Shown piece after piece: positions 9,529-19,974 of a stretch of DNA of 64,000 bases. Source of the stretch: Sedimentibacter sp. MB35-C1 (lineage in GTDB: Bacteria > Bacillota > Clostridia > Tissierellales > Sedimentibacteraceae); the NCBI RefSeq assembly GCF_030913635.1, contig NZ_CP133188.1:3410001-3474000 (forward strand), read 5' to 3'. Both the position numbers and the translations under genes were made by a program. The first letter of the stretch is position 1, and each line of letters starts with the position of its first letter. The notes below the pieces were generated by a model that was given only the letters and a program-made list of their open reading frames with translations, was not told the DNA's origin and made no database searches.

Positions 9529-10071
9529 ATGGATTTATTTGAATTGGCAAAAGCACGCTGTACCACGCGCGGATTTACAGACCAAAGCATTTCAAAATTT
9601 GATTTAGAAAGAATTCTGTCTGTTGGGCATGTTGCACCTACGGCCTGCAATCAACAGCCACAACGAATCATAGTTGTTCAAACCCCAAATAATCTATGTA
9701 AGGTTCAGAAAGCATATAAAATATTTGGCTCACGTTGTGTTCTAATTGTATGCCGAGATACAAGAAATGAGCTGATACGTCCATTTGATCAGAAATGTTC
9801 AGGAGATTTAGATATCGGTATTATTTGCGATCACATGATGCTGGCAGCTAGAGAGTTAAACATTGGAAGTGTGATGGTTGGCTTGTTTGACCCGAATGTA
9901 ATACGAAAGGAATTTAATATTCCAGGATACATAGAACCTACTGCATTGCTAATCTTGGGATATCCCAAAAAAGGGTTTCTGAATCCTGAACGCCATGCAA
10001 CCGAAAGGAAACCACTTTCAAACACCATAATGTATGAAAAATATGTAGACTGTACTAATTCGCAAATGTGA
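9529..10071 (+). CDS. nitroreductase family protein (FMN-dependent)
   Basis: 180-aa short nitroreductase-fold flavoprotein, the only plus-strand gene in the first 60 kb that is clearly real. Start chosen at the ATG 9529, 7 nt after GGAGGG; the frame is open further upstream, but that part runs through the operators. Conserved blocks: RCTTRGFTDQSISKFDLERIL (FMN phosphate Arg pair), PTACNQQPQRIIVV, and DIGIICDHMMLAARELNIGSVMVGLFDP. Reaction class is NAD(P)H-dependent reduction of nitroaromatics, quinones or similar, substrate unknown. Regulated most likely by the divergent TetR protein. Confidence 0.88.
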   Translation: MDLFELAKARCTTRGFTDQSISKFDLERILSVGHVAPTACNQQPQRIIVVQTPNNLCKVQKAYKIFGSRCVLIVCRDTRNELIRPFDQKCSGDLDIGIICDHMMLAARELNIGSVMVGLFDPNVIRKEFNIPGYIEPTALLILGYPKKGFLNPERHATERKPLSNTIMYEKYVDCTNSQM

Positions 10072-10182
10072 TGATTTGTTAAATGGAACGAGTTTACTTA
10101 CCGTAGTTTAGCAATCGAACACTTAGAATGAAATTGTACATCTAGTCATTGCCAAGCGGCGGTTTTCCTGCTTTGGCTTCAA

Positions 10183-10223
10183 ATCAAAAAGACACAGCTG
10201 CTTTACTGCTGTGTCTTTTTGAT
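10183..10223. terminator. Bidirectional terminator between nitroreductase and ilvE
   Basis: Perfect 16-nt arms (10183-10198 and 10208-10223; GC core GACACAGC flanked by A5/T5) with a 9-nt loop. Symmetric A/T tracts let it serve both convergent genes. Confidence 0.9.
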
Positions 10224-10267
10224 CGAACATATTGATGGTATTTATTCAGTTCTGATTTTATATATTC

Positions 10268-11290
10268 TTATAGAACTTTGTAAATCCATCCTTCCGGAGC
10301 TTTAATATCTCCCATCTGAATATTGTATAAAGTTTCATATAATTTCTTTGTAACAGGTCCTACTTCTGTTTCACTGTGGAATACGTGAAGTTTTCCTTTG
10401 TACTCAATGCCGCCTATTGGAGTAATAACAGCTGCAGTTCCGCACGCACCTGCTTCTTTAAAATTGTCAAGTTCATCTATAAATACATCTTCTTCTATTG
10501 CTTCCATTCCTAAGTATTCCCTGGAAACCTGCATAAGTGATATTCTGGTGATACTCGGCAGTATTGATGAAGATTTTGGTGTCACAAATTTATTATCCTT
10601 TGTAATTCCAAAAAAGTTTGCAGCTCCAACTTCATCAATTTTAGTATGTGTTGCAGGGTCAAGATAAATACAATCAGCAAATCCATTTTTTGCTGCATCA
10701 TTATGTGAATGAAGACTTGCCGCATAGTTTCCGCCAACCTTGATTTTTCCGGTTCCGTTAGGTGCAGCTCTGTCCTCGTCTGTTGTAGTAAAGTTAACAG
10801 GACTCATGCCTCCTTTGAAGTAAGGTCCAACCGGCATTCCGAAAATTCCGAATATATATTCTTCTGCAGGCTTTACACCTATATTGTCACCAACACCGAT
10901 CACAAACGGTCTTAAATAAAATGTTGCACCTGAGCCATACGGAGGTACCCACGCCTCATTTGCCTTTACAACCTGCATACATGCATCTACAAATTTTTCT
11001 ACAGGAACCTTAGGCATCATTATTTTCTCGCAGCTCGTCTGCATTCTCTTTGCATTTTCATCAGGTCTAAAAAGCTGAATTCCACCATCTTTTGTACCGT
11101 AAGCTTTCAGCCCCTCAAAACACTCCTGTCCGTAATGCAAGCATGTAGAACCTTCGCTTATTGATATTTTATTATCTTCAACAAGTTGTCCCTCATCCCA
11201 GCTTCCGTCTTTCCAGCGTGAAATATATCTTTTATCAGTCTTGATATAATTAAACCCCAGTTCAGACCACTTAATATCTTTTTTAGTCAT
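10268..11290 (-). CDS. ilvE: branched-chain amino acid aminotransferase
   Basis: PLP enzyme interconverting Leu/Ile/Val and their 2-oxo acids. 340 aa, the length of the longer (eukaryote-like, type II) BCAT class. Recognisable blocks: [23 protein letters not shown]-like [11 protein letters not shown], the PLP-lysine region [20 protein letters not shown], and [18 protein letters not shown]. Monocistronic, with strong terminators on both sides and a good AAAGGAGGTATAAACAA leader. No T-box or other leader element was seen upstream. Confidence 0.95.
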   Translation of the reverse strand: MTKKDIKWSELGFNYIKTDKRYISRWKDGSWDEGQLVEDNKISISEGSTCLHYGQECFEGLKAYGTKDGGIQLFRPDENAKRMQTSCEKIMMPKVPVEKFVDACMQVVKANEAWVPPYGSGATFYLRPFVIGVGDNIGVKPAEEYIFGIFGMPVGPYFKGGMSPVNFTTTDEDRAAPNGTGKIKVGGNYAASLHSHNDAAKNGFADCIYLDPATHTKIDEVGAANFFGITKDNKFVTPKSSSILPSITRISLMQVSREYLGMEAIEEDVFIDELDNFKEAGACGTAAVITPIGGIEYKGKLHVFHSETEVGPVTKKLYETLYNIQMGDIKAPEGWIYKVL

Positions 11291-11377
11291 TTGTTTATAC
11301 CTCCTTTGTAATATAATTACAAACTAGTATACCCCTTGTGGACATGTTTTTCAAGCAATAAAATGTATAAACATAGA

Positions 11378-11410
11378 AAAAAACTGCTTCTCACCAAGAA
11401 GCAGTTTTTT
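11378..11410 (-). terminator. Terminator of the tdh-kbl operon
   Basis: Perfect 14-nt arms 11378-11391 and 11397-11410 (core CTGCTTCT/AGAAGCAG) with a 5-nt loop and a run of A on the plus strand, i.e. U on the transcript. Lies 40 nt after kbl. Confidence 0.92.
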
Positions 11411-11449
11411 ATATTTTAAGCAATTTTCGTCAAATAATTTCCCGGGTAA

Positions 11450-12640
11450 TTAAATTCCAAGCTCGGACTTAACTTCTTTAAACGCATTAATTGCAAAATC
11501 CAAATCGTCTTTGGAATGAGCTGCAGAAATCTGTGTCCTTATTCTCGCTTTTCCCTTTGGAACAACAGGATAATAGAATCCTATAGCATACACTCCCTTT
11601 TCCAGCAATTTTTCAGCCATTTTTTGAGAAAGCACAGCATCTCCAAGCATGATTGGAACTATAGGATGTTCGCTGTCGATTATTTCAAGTCCTATTTTTT
11701 TGATTTCCTGCCTGAAGTACTTTGTATTTTCCTCCAGCTTATCTCTGTACTGTGTACTTTCACTAAGCATCTCAAGAACTTTCAGCGACGCTCCCGCAAT
11801 CGCCGGCGCCAATGTATTTGAAAACAAATACGGCCTCGAACGCTGTCTCAGCAAATCTATTATTTCTTTTCTTCCGCTTGTATATCCACCGGATGCTCCT
11901 CCCAGAGCCTTACCTAAAGTTCCTGTTATAATATCGACTCTTCCTACTACATCTCTGTACTCATGAGTTCCTCTTCCCTTTTCGCCCACAAATCCCACAG
12001 CATGACTGTCATCAACCATTACCAGAGCATTGTATTTATCCGCCAAATCACAGATTCCTTTTAAATCAGCAACTATTCCGTCCATGGAGAACACTCCGTC
12101 TGTTGCGATAAGTTTCATGCGTGCTCCGTCTTTATCAGCCTGCATAAGCTGTTCTTCCAACGACTTCATATTGTTGTTTTTGTATCTGTATTTTTTTGCC
12201 TTGGCGAGTCTAACACCATCGATAATGCTAGCATGATTTAATTCATCACTTATTATTGCATCTTTATCCGTTGTTATTGTTTCAAATAAGCCGCCGTTTG
12301 CGTCAAATGCTGAAGAATACAAAATTGTATCTTCAGTTTTAAGAAATTCACTTAGTTTTTGCTCCAGCTGCTTATGTATCCCCTGTGTTCCGCATATAAA
12401 TCTAACAGAAGATAATCCATAGCCCCATGAATCATAGGCCTGTTTGGCCGCTTCAATAACATCCTTGTTATCCGAAAGCCCCAGGTAATTGTTTGCGCAC
12501 ATATTCAATACGCCTTCCACCATGGTTGTGTCTATTCTGCTTCTTTGAGGAGTTGTAATAATTCTCTCTTCCTTCCAAAGCCCGCTGTCCTTGATTTCTT
12601 GTAAAATGTCAGTATAAATTTGTTTTGATTCCTTATACAT
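11450..12640 (-). CDS. kbl: glycine C-acetyltransferase (2-amino-3-ketobutyrate CoA ligase)
   Basis: Cleaves 2-amino-3-oxobutyrate with CoA into glycine and acetyl-CoA, the second step of threonine catabolism. 396 aa, standard. PLP-lysine motif [15 protein letters not shown], and [21 protein letters not shown] and [12 protein letters not shown] blocks are all typical of the alpha-oxoamine synthase family; the C-terminal [15 protein letters not shown] fits Kbl. Only 17 nt separate it from tdh upstream, so the two form an operon making one complete pathway. Confidence 0.96.
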   Translation of the reverse strand: MYKESKQIYTDILQEIKDSGLWKEERIITTPQRSRIDTTMVEGVLNMCANNYLGLSDNKDVIEAAKQAYDSWGYGLSSVRFICGTQGIHKQLEQKLSEFLKTEDTILYSSAFDANGGLFETITTDKDAIISDELNHASIIDGVRLAKAKKYRYKNNNMKSLEEQLMQADKDGARMKLIATDGVFSMDGIVADLKGICDLADKYNALVMVDDSHAVGFVGEKGRGTHEYRDVVGRVDIITGTLGKALGGASGGYTSGRKEIIDLLRQRSRPYLFSNTLAPAIAGASLKVLEMLSESTQYRDKLEENTKYFRQEIKKIGLEIIDSEHPIVPIMLGDAVLSQKMAEKLLEKGVYAIGFYYPVVPKGKARIRTQISAAHSKDDLDFAINAFKEVKSELGI

Positions 12641-12657
12641 ATTTCACCTCTGAATAT

Positions 12658-13701
12658 TTATTTTTTCTCAGTCCAGTCCAGAATAACCTTTCCTGACTTT
12701 CCGCTTATCATGGCTTCAAAGCCTTTTTCAAACTCAGTGTAATGATATCTATGAGTTATAATTGGCGATATATCAAGTCCCGCCTTAATCATAGCCTGCA
12801 TTTTGTACCATGTTTCAAACATTTCCCTTCCGTAAATTCCTTTTATGTGAAGTCCGTTAAATACTACCTTGTTCCAGTCAATTGCCGTGTTTGTGTCCTG
12901 AAGTCCAAGCATTGCAATTTTGCCTCCGTGAGACATGTTATCAATAATTTGATTGAGTGCCACGTGATTACCCGACATCTCCATTCCCACATCAAATCCT
13001 TCTTTCATACCCAATTCACTCATTACATCACTCAGCTTTTCTTTAGCTGTGTTGACGGTTCTGAAATTCCCCATTTTAGCAGCCAGCTGAAGCCTGCTGT
13101 CATTAATATCAGTTATAACTATGAATCTCGCTCCGGCAAATTTTGAAATAGCTGCTGCCATAACACCTATTGGACCTGCGCCCGTAATAAGCACATCTTC
13201 TCCCAGAACATCAAATGAGAGGGCTGTATGAGCAGCATTGCCGAACGGATCAAAAATGCTGTATAATTCTTCCGGGAGTGATTTATCACAAAGCCAAATG
13301 TTAGTTGCAGGCAGTGTTACATATTCGGAGAAAATTCCTGTTCTGTTAACACCCACCCCCATTGTATCCTTGCACAGATGCCTTCTTCCCGCAAGACAGT
13401 TTCTGCATTTGCCGCATACTATATGACCTTCTCCCGATACCAAATCACCTGCGTACAAATCTTTAACACCTTTGCCTACTTCTACAATTTCACCTACAAA
13501 CTCATGACCGATTGTCATAGGAACCGGTATTGTATCTTGAGCCCATTTATTCCACTCATAAATGTGAACATCTGTTCCACATATTGAGGTTTTATGAAGT
13601 TTCACAAGAACTTCCCCTTCTTTGGGAGTAGGAACATCAACTTGTTCAAGCCATAAACCTTTTTCTTTGTATTTCTTTACAAGCGCATCCATTTTAGCCA
13701 T
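12658..13701 (-). CDS. tdh: L-threonine 3-dehydrogenase
   Basis: Zn-dependent medium-chain dehydrogenase oxidising threonine to 2-amino-3-oxobutyrate with NAD. 347 aa. Catalytic zinc ligands are in [12 protein letters not shown] and [12 protein letters not shown]; the structural zinc loop is [17 protein letters not shown] with four Cys; the Rossmann motif is [13 protein letters not shown]. First gene of tdh-kbl, preceded by a CTAGGAGGGTAAG-like site. Provides a route from threonine to glycine plus acetyl-CoA in a fermentative host. Confidence 0.96.
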   Translation of the reverse strand: MAKMDALVKKYKEKGLWLEQVDVPTPKEGEVLVKLHKTSICGTDVHIYEWNKWAQDTIPVPMTIGHEFVGEIVEVGKGVKDLYAGDLVSGEGHIVCGKCRNCLAGRRHLCKDTMGVGVNRTGIFSEYVTLPATNIWLCDKSLPEELYSIFDPFGNAAHTALSFDVLGEDVLITGAGPIGVMAAAISKFAGARFIVITDINDSRLQLAAKMGNFRTVNTAKEKLSDVMSELGMKEGFDVGMEMSGNHVALNQIIDNMSHGGKIAMLGLQDTNTAIDWNKVVFNGLHIKGIYGREMFETWYKMQAMIKAGLDISPIITHRYHYTEFEKGFEAMISGKSGKVILDWTEKK

Positions 13702-13944
13702 ATACTTACCCTCCTAATAATAAAAAAACGTAACCATATCAAATAAATGATACTTCAAATTTGTTTCCATGTCAAGAGCCTGATTAGCAATTTGTATACA
13801 ATTCATAAACAGTATTTAGACATATTACAACATATTTATTTTCGTAATAATAAAAAAACTCGGTATTTATCCACCCAGCATACTCTTTTCAGTCTATATG
13901 AGACCTATATAATATATTTAATGCTTTGGACAAATACCAAGTAT

Positions 13945-14637
13945 CTACCACAAAATTTTTTTTAGTTTAAACCTTAAATAGTCGCTCGAAACACAGTGAA
14001 CAGAAATGTCATTAATAATACCCTCCCTGACATTTTTGTGCCCTTCTTCTCCATGAAGATGGCCATATATGCACACTTCGGCTCCGTACTCCTTAATTAT
14101 ATTAAAAAAATCGTTTGGAATGCCGTTAGAATCAAATGGAGGAAAATGCAGCATAACTATTTTTACGCCCTTGCTTTTTTTTGTCGCATCAAGAGAAATC
14201 TTAAGCCTGTTCATTTCTCTCATATAAATTTTTTCGTTTGAAATATCCTCCTGATGATCTTTTAATGTATCCCATCCTCTAGTTCCGCAAATAACAGCTC
14301 CGTCAAATTCATAACTGTTATTCTTTAAAAACTTGATTGTTTTCAATCCAAGGCCGTCCAATTTGCTGGCAGTAGCCCACCAATAATCATGATTTCCCTT
14401 GCCTATAATTTTAGTTCCCGGCAGTCCGTCTATTTTTTCCAAGTCCTCAACTGCCTCATCAAGCTTTGTTGCCCAAGAAATATCACCCGGAACCAAAACA
14501 AGATCCTCACAGCTGACGGTTTTTACCCAGTCATCAATGATTTTATTTTCATGGTTAATCCAATTGTCTCCAAAAATATTCATTGGTTTTTCATTTTTAC
14601 TGTCAAAATGCAAATCAGCTATTGCAAAAATTTTCAT
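13945..14637 (-). CDS. calcineurin-like metallophosphoesterase (COG1768-type)
   Basis: 230-aa metallophosphoesterase with a fully intact two-metal site: DLHFD (residues about 8-12), GDISWA, GNHDYWWA, a later His in MLHFPPFDS, and GHLHGEEGH. No extra domain. Substrate unknown; this small class is common in Clostridia. It lies 9 nt downstream of the YhaN-like ATPase in the same direction, so the three genes 18466 to 13945 look like one unit. Because the YhaO-like protein of this unit has lost several metal ligands, this enzyme is a candidate to supply nuclease or phosphoesterase activity, which is inference. Confidence 0.85.
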   Translation of the reverse strand: MKIFAIADLHFDSKNEKPMNIFGDNWINHENKIIDDWVKTVSCEDLVLVPGDISWATKLDEAVEDLEKIDGLPGTKIIGKGNHDYWWATASKLDGLGLKTIKFLKNNSYEFDGAVICGTRGWDTLKDHQEDISNEKIYMREMNRLKISLDATKKSKGVKIVMLHFPPFDSNGIPNDFFNIIKEYGAEVCIYGHLHGEEGHKNVREGIINDISVHCVSSDYLRFKLKKILW

Positions 14638-14646
14638 ATAATTTCC

Positions 14647-17373
14647 TTATAATTTTATGTAATTAAACTTAATATTCATTTGCTTAGTAAGTTCTGCCTC
14701 ACGTTCCTGGCAAGTAAAAAGTATAATCTGTCTTCTTTCACTTTCCTTTGCAAGCATTTCAAGTGAGTTTTTAAGCCTTCTCGTATCATACTGAACAAAA
14801 CTGTCATCAAATATTAGCGGAATGTTTTGGTTGCCGCTTAAAATATTCCCTAAACCTATGCGAAGTGACAGATACATCTGATCAAGCGTACCTCCACTCA
14901 GGCTTTCAAGCTCTATTCTCCTGTCTTTATTATCTTCCTCAACAACAGCGATATTCATATTTTCGTCAATAAGTACTTCGCTGTACCTGCCTCCGGTTAA
15001 ATATGAGAAATTGTCACTTATGGACTTCCTAAGCAAAGGCATAAAATCTCCCTTAATAGAATCGGATATTTTTATAATTCTGTCCGCCGCAACTTCAACA
15101 ACTTTTATTTTCTGTTTAAATGCATTAATTTTATTTTCGTAAAAGTCAATTTCTTCCTCTACTTCCGCGAGATTTCTTGCATTACTCTCAATTTCATCAA
15201 TTTCTTTAACTATATTGTCGACACTTTCCAACAGCTTTGATTTTTCATTTTCCAGCTTATATATGTTAAGCTGGTATTCTTTCTTTTCGATCTTTTTAAT
15301 TTCATAACTTTCAACATTTTTTGTTCTGCTTTTTAAGTCCTCAAAATCTTCGTCAACAAGTATCTTTTTAAGTATACTTTCCTTATAATCCTTATTATTT
15401 AGCAATTCGGTATATTTCTCGCTGTATTCCACCGCTTCTCTGAATGCTTCCAAATCTTCCATCGCATTACTTTCAAGTATTATTTCTAATCTTTTTTCTT
15501 CAAACTTAATTTCTTTCTCAAACTTAGCAAGTTTCTGATTCAATTGTTCTATTGATTCACTTAATTCTAATATGGCTTCCTTTACAGAGCCCACTCTTGC
15601 ATAAGCATTGTTCACTTCTTTTATATTTTCGGCGGATACTTCTTTTATATTCAATTTCGCAAGAATTTCCAAAAGGCTTTTCTCTAAATCATTCTTCTCC
15701 TGGATTGATGCATTTAATGACTCTGTATCGTAGCTGATAAGCCTGTTTTTTTCTTCATACATGCCTTTTTCTTTGTTAAGCTTATTGTATCGTTCTGTCA
15801 TTTCATCAAAATCATCGCATCCTTCCTGATCGACAATTTCCTGTTTTTCTTCTTCCATCCTGTTCAGAGAAATTGTATAGTCAGCAAATTCGCACTCCAT
15901 ACTGTCAATTTCATTCTTTGCGCTCTTTATTCTGTTTAGTACCGGTTTTGCAGTCAAAATGAATATAATTGCTATAAGTGCCGTCGCTGCAGCAGCGGAA
16001 ATATTTACGGACTCATTCAGTACATAGTATCGGTCAATAAAGTCCTTTATGTAAGTACTGTATTCAAAGCTTGCCCACCATACGCCTCCAATTGCAGCCG
16101 ACGCAATAATAAACAATAAAATCAAAGTTCCTGATTTTAATGATTTGTAGCTTTTCATTTTTTCATAATTGCTTTTGTCCAGAAAGATATTGGCAGCTTC
16201 CATTTTCCTGTTAATTTCTTCTACTTCACCGTAACTTCGTATGAAGCGATCTATTTCTTCTATGTTTATGCTACTGATGCTTTGTTTTCCCGCATCTATT
16301 TTCAACTTCAGGTCGTTTATTTTGGAAGTATTGTTTTTATAGTTTGCATAATCAATATTAATCTTGTCAATATCAAATTGCTCATCTATCTTATTGCAAA
16401 TATCTGCTTTAAGATTATCCAATTTTTCTTTTTTTTCTGCAAGCTCATCTTCAAGACTTCTTCTCTGGCTGTACATTAAATTTAATGCACTTTCAATTTT
16501 AACCGCCTCTTTAAAATCAGCATCAGAATAATTCTTCAGTTCTTCCTCAGAAAAGTGCGATAGCTTATCATTTATGTCATTCAGTTCATTTTGGACAGGC
16601 TCTGCTCTTAAGAACTTGTCCTTGTCTATTGAAAGTTCATACTCCGCAATCTGCCTGTTAAGCTCCTGTATACGTATATCAAGCTCTTGTATTTTGCTTC
16701 CCGTCTTTTTCTTTTCCATAGCGAGAAACATAACCTGACGTTTAGCGTTTATTGAGTTTTCTCTTGAATTTTTAAGTTCGTTTAATCTCAACGAATATTG
16801 ACCGAGAAGAGTTTTATCGTTATTTTCATCTCCGGCTTCTTCCTTAACACTGTTCAGTCTGTGAAGTATTCTCTCCAAAGAAATAGTTTCATCTCTTGTC
16901 TTGCTCAAATTGATTATTTTGTTTTTTAGTTCGCCAGCCAGCTCCTTTTCAGTCTTGTTTCCCAGCTGCCTCACACTGACAGTATTTCTGAATGAAATTT
17001 TATTCATATTGAAAAAGTGTTCACCGGGGCTAGTTATTGTTTTTTCCTGCATTTCAGAATCGTCAGTCGACTTATTGAAAACCTGTGTTGTTCCCAAAAG
17101 AAAATCTCTTGCAACAAGATACTTTTCTCCACTTAAGTCCCTTAGTCCCAAAGACCCTTTGTATAGATTGCTGTCCCACGGCTTATATTTATCGTACCTG
17201 GCGAACCCTAGTTCATCTTCGTCAAACCCGTAAAGAGCAGCTTCTATAAAATTATGCACCGTACTTTTACCCGCTTCATTTTCACCATATATAATATTGA
17301 ATTTATTCTCAAAGTACAGCCGTTTGTATACAAATTTTCCAAATGCTCTTAAATGCAATTTATTTATATACAT
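14647..17373 (-). CDS. YhaN-like SMC/SbcC-type AAA ATPase with two membrane segments
   Basis: 908-aa ABC-type DNA-repair ATPase of the YhaN group. N-terminal Walker A GENEAGKST at residues 30-38; long coiled coils; a central pair of hydrophobic helices (about 412-434 and 455-478) that replaces the SbcC zinc hook, as in YhaN; then coiled coil back to a C-terminal half with signature ESLSGGTLDQMYLSLRIGL and Walker B PLIFDDSFVQYD. Together the halves form one ATPase head. It begins 1 nt after the yhaO-like gene, so translation is coupled. Expected role with YhaO: processing DNA ends at the membrane. Confidence 0.87.
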   Translation of the reverse strand: MYINKLHLRAFGKFVYKRLYFENKFNIIYGENEAGKSTVHNFIEAALYGFDEDELGFARYDKYKPWDSNLYKGSLGLRDLSGEKYLVARDFLLGTTQVFNKSTDDSEMQEKTITSPGEHFFNMNKISFRNTVSVRQLGNKTEKELAGELKNKIINLSKTRDETISLERILHRLNSVKEEAGDENNDKTLLGQYSLRLNELKNSRENSINAKRQVMFLAMEKKKTGSKIQELDIRIQELNRQIAEYELSIDKDKFLRAEPVQNELNDINDKLSHFSEEELKNYSDADFKEAVKIESALNLMYSQRRSLEDELAEKKEKLDNLKADICNKIDEQFDIDKINIDYANYKNNTSKINDLKLKIDAGKQSISSINIEEIDRFIRSYGEVEEINRKMEAANIFLDKSNYEKMKSYKSLKSGTLILLFIIASAAIGGVWWASFEYSTYIKDFIDRYYVLNESVNISAAAATALIAIIFILTAKPVLNRIKSAKNEIDSMECEFADYTISLNRMEEEKQEIVDQEGCDDFDEMTERYNKLNKEKGMYEEKNRLISYDTESLNASIQEKNDLEKSLLEILAKLNIKEVSAENIKEVNNAYARVGSVKEAILELSESIEQLNQKLAKFEKEIKFEEKRLEIILESNAMEDLEAFREAVEYSEKYTELLNNKDYKESILKKILVDEDFEDLKSRTKNVESYEIKKIEKKEYQLNIYKLENEKSKLLESVDNIVKEIDEIESNARNLAEVEEEIDFYENKINAFKQKIKVVEVAADRIIKISDSIKGDFMPLLRKSISDNFSYLTGGRYSEVLIDENMNIAVVEEDNKDRRIELESLSGGTLDQMYLSLRIGLGNILSGNQNIPLIFDDSFVQYDTRRLKNSLEMLAKESERRQIILFTCQEREAELTKQMNIKFNYIKL

Positions 17374-17374
17374 G

Positions 17375-18466
17375 CTAATTTACCACCTTTTCTTTGCGCA
17401 GAACATCAAGACCGAGTTTGAATGCCTGCTGCTCAATTTTGTCATTCTGATTTTCGAACTGCATCTTATAACTTTCGACTATGTTGAATTCATTGTGTTC
17501 ATACACTTTATCTTCTGGATTTTTATAAATATAGTTTTCTTCAAATTCTATGTAATAAAAAAATTGCTTCGCTTCATCCTCAATTTCTTCCATAGATACA
17601 TCTGTATTCACAGTTCCTGAAAGTTCAATTTTAACATAATCCTTAATATTCGAAAATGTATCACCAGAAAATTTGATTAAATCTAATATTTTGTTGAAAC
17701 TGTAGCTGACATCTAACTCTATGGGACGCGTAATAAATCTTCTTTTTGCCATTGGACAAATATTGTATTCCGTATTCTTTTTTTCAAGAGTTCCTTTAAC
17801 AATACCATGCTCTTCTGTTTCGTCAAACCCAAGCGGTTCTGGACTTCCGCAATAAACTGCGTTGGATCTTGATGCAATGAAGTTGTGTTTCCCTCCCAGA
17901 GCACAATAATCAAATTTATTTTTTATTATATCTATATTTACCGGAAGCAGTTTTGATTCTGTTTCTATATCGCAACACAGCAACAGCACATTAATTTTAT
18001 CCTCATCAACAGAAATATCATATACCGCCTGAGTTTTATGGTTATACTCATGGTTGTCCCAGCTCATGGAATAGATGCACACATTAGTATCGCTGAAATT
18101 AATCTTTTCAATAGATTCCGTATTCTTTACAATATATACATTTTTCGGCCACTGAGCATATTCATACATGCTATTAATATTGTATGGATCACTTTTGCCG
18201 CATGTTATTATAACTCTTGTATCAGGAATCGACCCAAATTTCTGCGATATGCGCTTAATGCTTTTGAAATCAATGTATTCACCTTCAGTCAAATCTCCTG
18301 CAATAAACAAATATTCAGTTTTTTCAAGCTTCGCTGTTTTTACTATTTCTTCAAAAGTATCCCAAATTTCCTGTCTTCTCTTTTTCCGTTCCTTTAAACT
18401 AAAATTAGTAATTTCGAATTTTTTCCCTAAATGTATGTCTGACGTATGAATAAATTTAATTTTCAT
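17375..18466 (-). CDS. YhaO/SbcD-like exonuclease subunit with degenerate metal site
   Basis: 363-aa partner of the YhaN-like ATPase by position and fold: N-terminal HTSDIHLGKKF (Asp10, His12) and AGDLTEG (Asp58) match the first two metallophosphoesterase motifs. The third motif, GNHD in active enzymes, reads GKSD here (residues 90-93), the His-containing strand reads LLLCCDIE, and the GHxH motif reads GGKH (191-194). Several metal ligands are therefore missing, so nuclease activity is doubtful although the frame is intact. Start ATG follows AAGGGGAGC. First gene of the three-gene unit. Confidence 0.8.
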   Translation of the reverse strand: MKIKFIHTSDIHLGKKFEITNFSLKERKKRRQEIWDTFEEIVKTAKLEKTEYLFIAGDLTEGEYIDFKSIKRISQKFGSIPDTRVIITCGKSDPYNINSMYEYAQWPKNVYIVKNTESIEKINFSDTNVCIYSMSWDNHEYNHKTQAVYDISVDEDKINVLLLCCDIETESKLLPVNIDIIKNKFDYCALGGKHNFIASRSNAVYCGSPEPLGFDETEEHGIVKGTLEKKNTEYNICPMAKRRFITRPIELDVSYSFNKILDLIKFSGDTFSNIKDYVKIELSGTVNTDVSMEEIEDEAKQFFYYIEFEENYIYKNPEDKVYEHNEFNIVESYKMQFENQNDKIEQQAFKLGLDVLRKEKVVN

Positions 18467-18833
18467 GGGTGCTCCCCTTATCCGATGTTTTTTGTCCGCA
18501 GTCAGAATACGTCTGACTGTTATGTCAAGGCTTTTTTACTAAATCTTCTTCCACATTATTCTATCACAGAAAATTCTTTCATTCAATAATTTATATACTC
18601 CTTTATTAAGTACGCGGCTTCAATAGCTATTTAATCGGCAAATATAAGGAGATACCATGATTAGGCATCAACACTGTGATACGCAATATACAATTGGTTT
18701 ATTCTAAAAAGCATAAGCACACTGAAGCAATTCATCTTGAAATTTGAATAAAAAAACAAGACTTTTCACTTTTTGCGAAATATCTTGTTACTTAATATAA
18801 TTCTAGTATTTATAAATTTATTTAAATAATTTT
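18467..18833. other. Intergenic region between yhaO-like and gntR genes
   Basis: 367 nt without a supported gene. It holds the yhaO promoter side at its left end and the gntR terminator (18755-18789) at its right end; nothing else recognised. Confidence 0.6.
18755..18789 (-). terminator. Terminator of first GntR gene
   Basis: Arms 18755-18769 and 18775-18789 pair at 12 of 15 positions, with AACAAGA/TCTTGTT perfect at the base and a run of A on the plus strand just outside (U-tract of the transcript). Confidence 0.75.
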
Positions 18834-19511
18834 TTATATATTTTCATTTAAATTAATGTAATAAATCATACGATCTTTAATATTCGTAATATGCTTTTTC
18901 ATACAAGCTTCAGACAATAAGATATCCTGTTTTTTAATTTGTTCATATAATTCCTTGTGTTCAACTAATACATCAGGTATCGTCTTTTCAAATGTTGTGG
19001 CATTTAAATATCGTCTGCAGTTATCTACTATCATTGATAATTGACTTTCCAAATATGAATTACTACTTATTCTGGCAATTGTTTCATGAAATTCCGAATC
19101 TAGTGTTAAAAATTCTTGATTATTTTTATTTTTCCTTTTACATGTTAATTCTGTTTTATATAGAATATACTCTAATTGCTTTAAGTCATCTTCTGTTCTT
19201 AATTCCGCAGCTAATTTAACCGAATAACATTCCAACAATTCGCGGACATTTAACAAATCTGTTGCTTCTTTTTGTGACAAGCTTTTAACAAACGTTCCTT
19301 TTCCTGGTATCATTTCAATCAAACCATCGTTTATCAAACTATTTAGCGCTGTTCTTATGGGAGTTCTAGATACCCCCAATTGCTCTGAAATACTTTCTAC
19401 AGTTATTAATTCACCTGGTTTTAGCTCAAGTTGAATAATTGCTTTTTTTAATATTTCATAGGTTTTTTCAGACAATGTACCAGTTGTCTTTATCTGAGGC
19501 AGTTGCAACAT
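18834..19511 (-). CDS. GntR family regulator, FadR/FCD subfamily
   Basis: 225 aa. N-terminal winged HTH (TYEILKKAIIQLELKPGELITVESISEQLGVSRTPIRTALNSLINDGLIE) followed by an all-helical FCD effector domain with the metal-binding pattern Asp/His in LDSEFHETIA and His in VEHKELYEQI. FCD regulators usually sense organic acids. It lies downstream of and in the same direction as the catabolic island 28522-19975, separated by its own spacing, and with the second GntR (29118-29798) brackets that island. Either or both may bind the TGTATAC palindromes found there. Confidence 0.92.
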   Translation of the reverse strand: MLQLPQIKTTGTLSEKTYEILKKAIIQLELKPGELITVESISEQLGVSRTPIRTALNSLINDGLIEMIPGKGTFVKSLSQKEATDLLNVRELLECYSVKLAAELRTEDDLKQLEYILYKTELTCKRKNKNNQEFLTLDSEFHETIARISSNSYLESQLSMIVDNCRRYLNATTFEKTIPDVLVEHKELYEQIKKQDILLSEACMKKHITNIKDRMIYYINLNENI

Positions 19512-19974
19512 AATGTATCATCCTTTCTCGCTCTTTTATACATATTTCTCTTTAATTAATAGGCCTCATAGAGTTGAGCAAAACAGCCTATTGAGTATAG
19601 CTCTTAATACTCTGCAATTCTAAATTATACACTCTTGGAAGATGGTATTATAAATTGAAAGGTCAGCAGAATGACCAATTAAAGAAAGTTCTTTAAGACT
19701 TGATAGCCTTGAAATCAACAAAGTTTATATAGCAGCTATATGCTCATATTTTAGAAATACTGTAGCAAGCGTTCTGCAAAAAGTCAAGGGTTTAACCCAT
19801 CTTTTGCCTAATGATAGCAGACAAACAACTTTCAGACTCTGTTTCACCCAGATGAAGCAACCCTGCATATAAAATGTCCAATTACACATATACTCAATTA
19901 TACATTTGCATTCGTTTACAGTCAAGCAAAATGGGAGCTGCAGCAAAACAAAAATAGCTGCAGCTCCTTATTTA
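19512..19974. other. Intergenic region downstream of the catabolic operon
   Basis: 463 nt. Contains a terminator at 19934-19967. A 73-codon minus-strand frame (19725-19946) has no recognisable domain, no good ribosome binding site and an unusual Cys/Trp-rich composition; it may be an old insertion-sequence scrap but is not called as a gene. Confidence 0.5.
19934..19967 (-). terminator. Terminator of the TRAP/LarA-like/hydroxyacid dehydrogenase operon
   Basis: Perfect 11-bp GC-rich arms GGAGCTGCAGC (19934-19944) and GCTGCAGCTCC (19957-19967), 12-nt A-rich loop, 8 nt after the dehydrogenase stop codon. Confidence 0.85.

Noticed and set aside
19725-19946. 73-codon minus-strand frame
   Set aside because: No recognisable domain, no ribosome binding site, odd composition; runs through the region just before a terminator.
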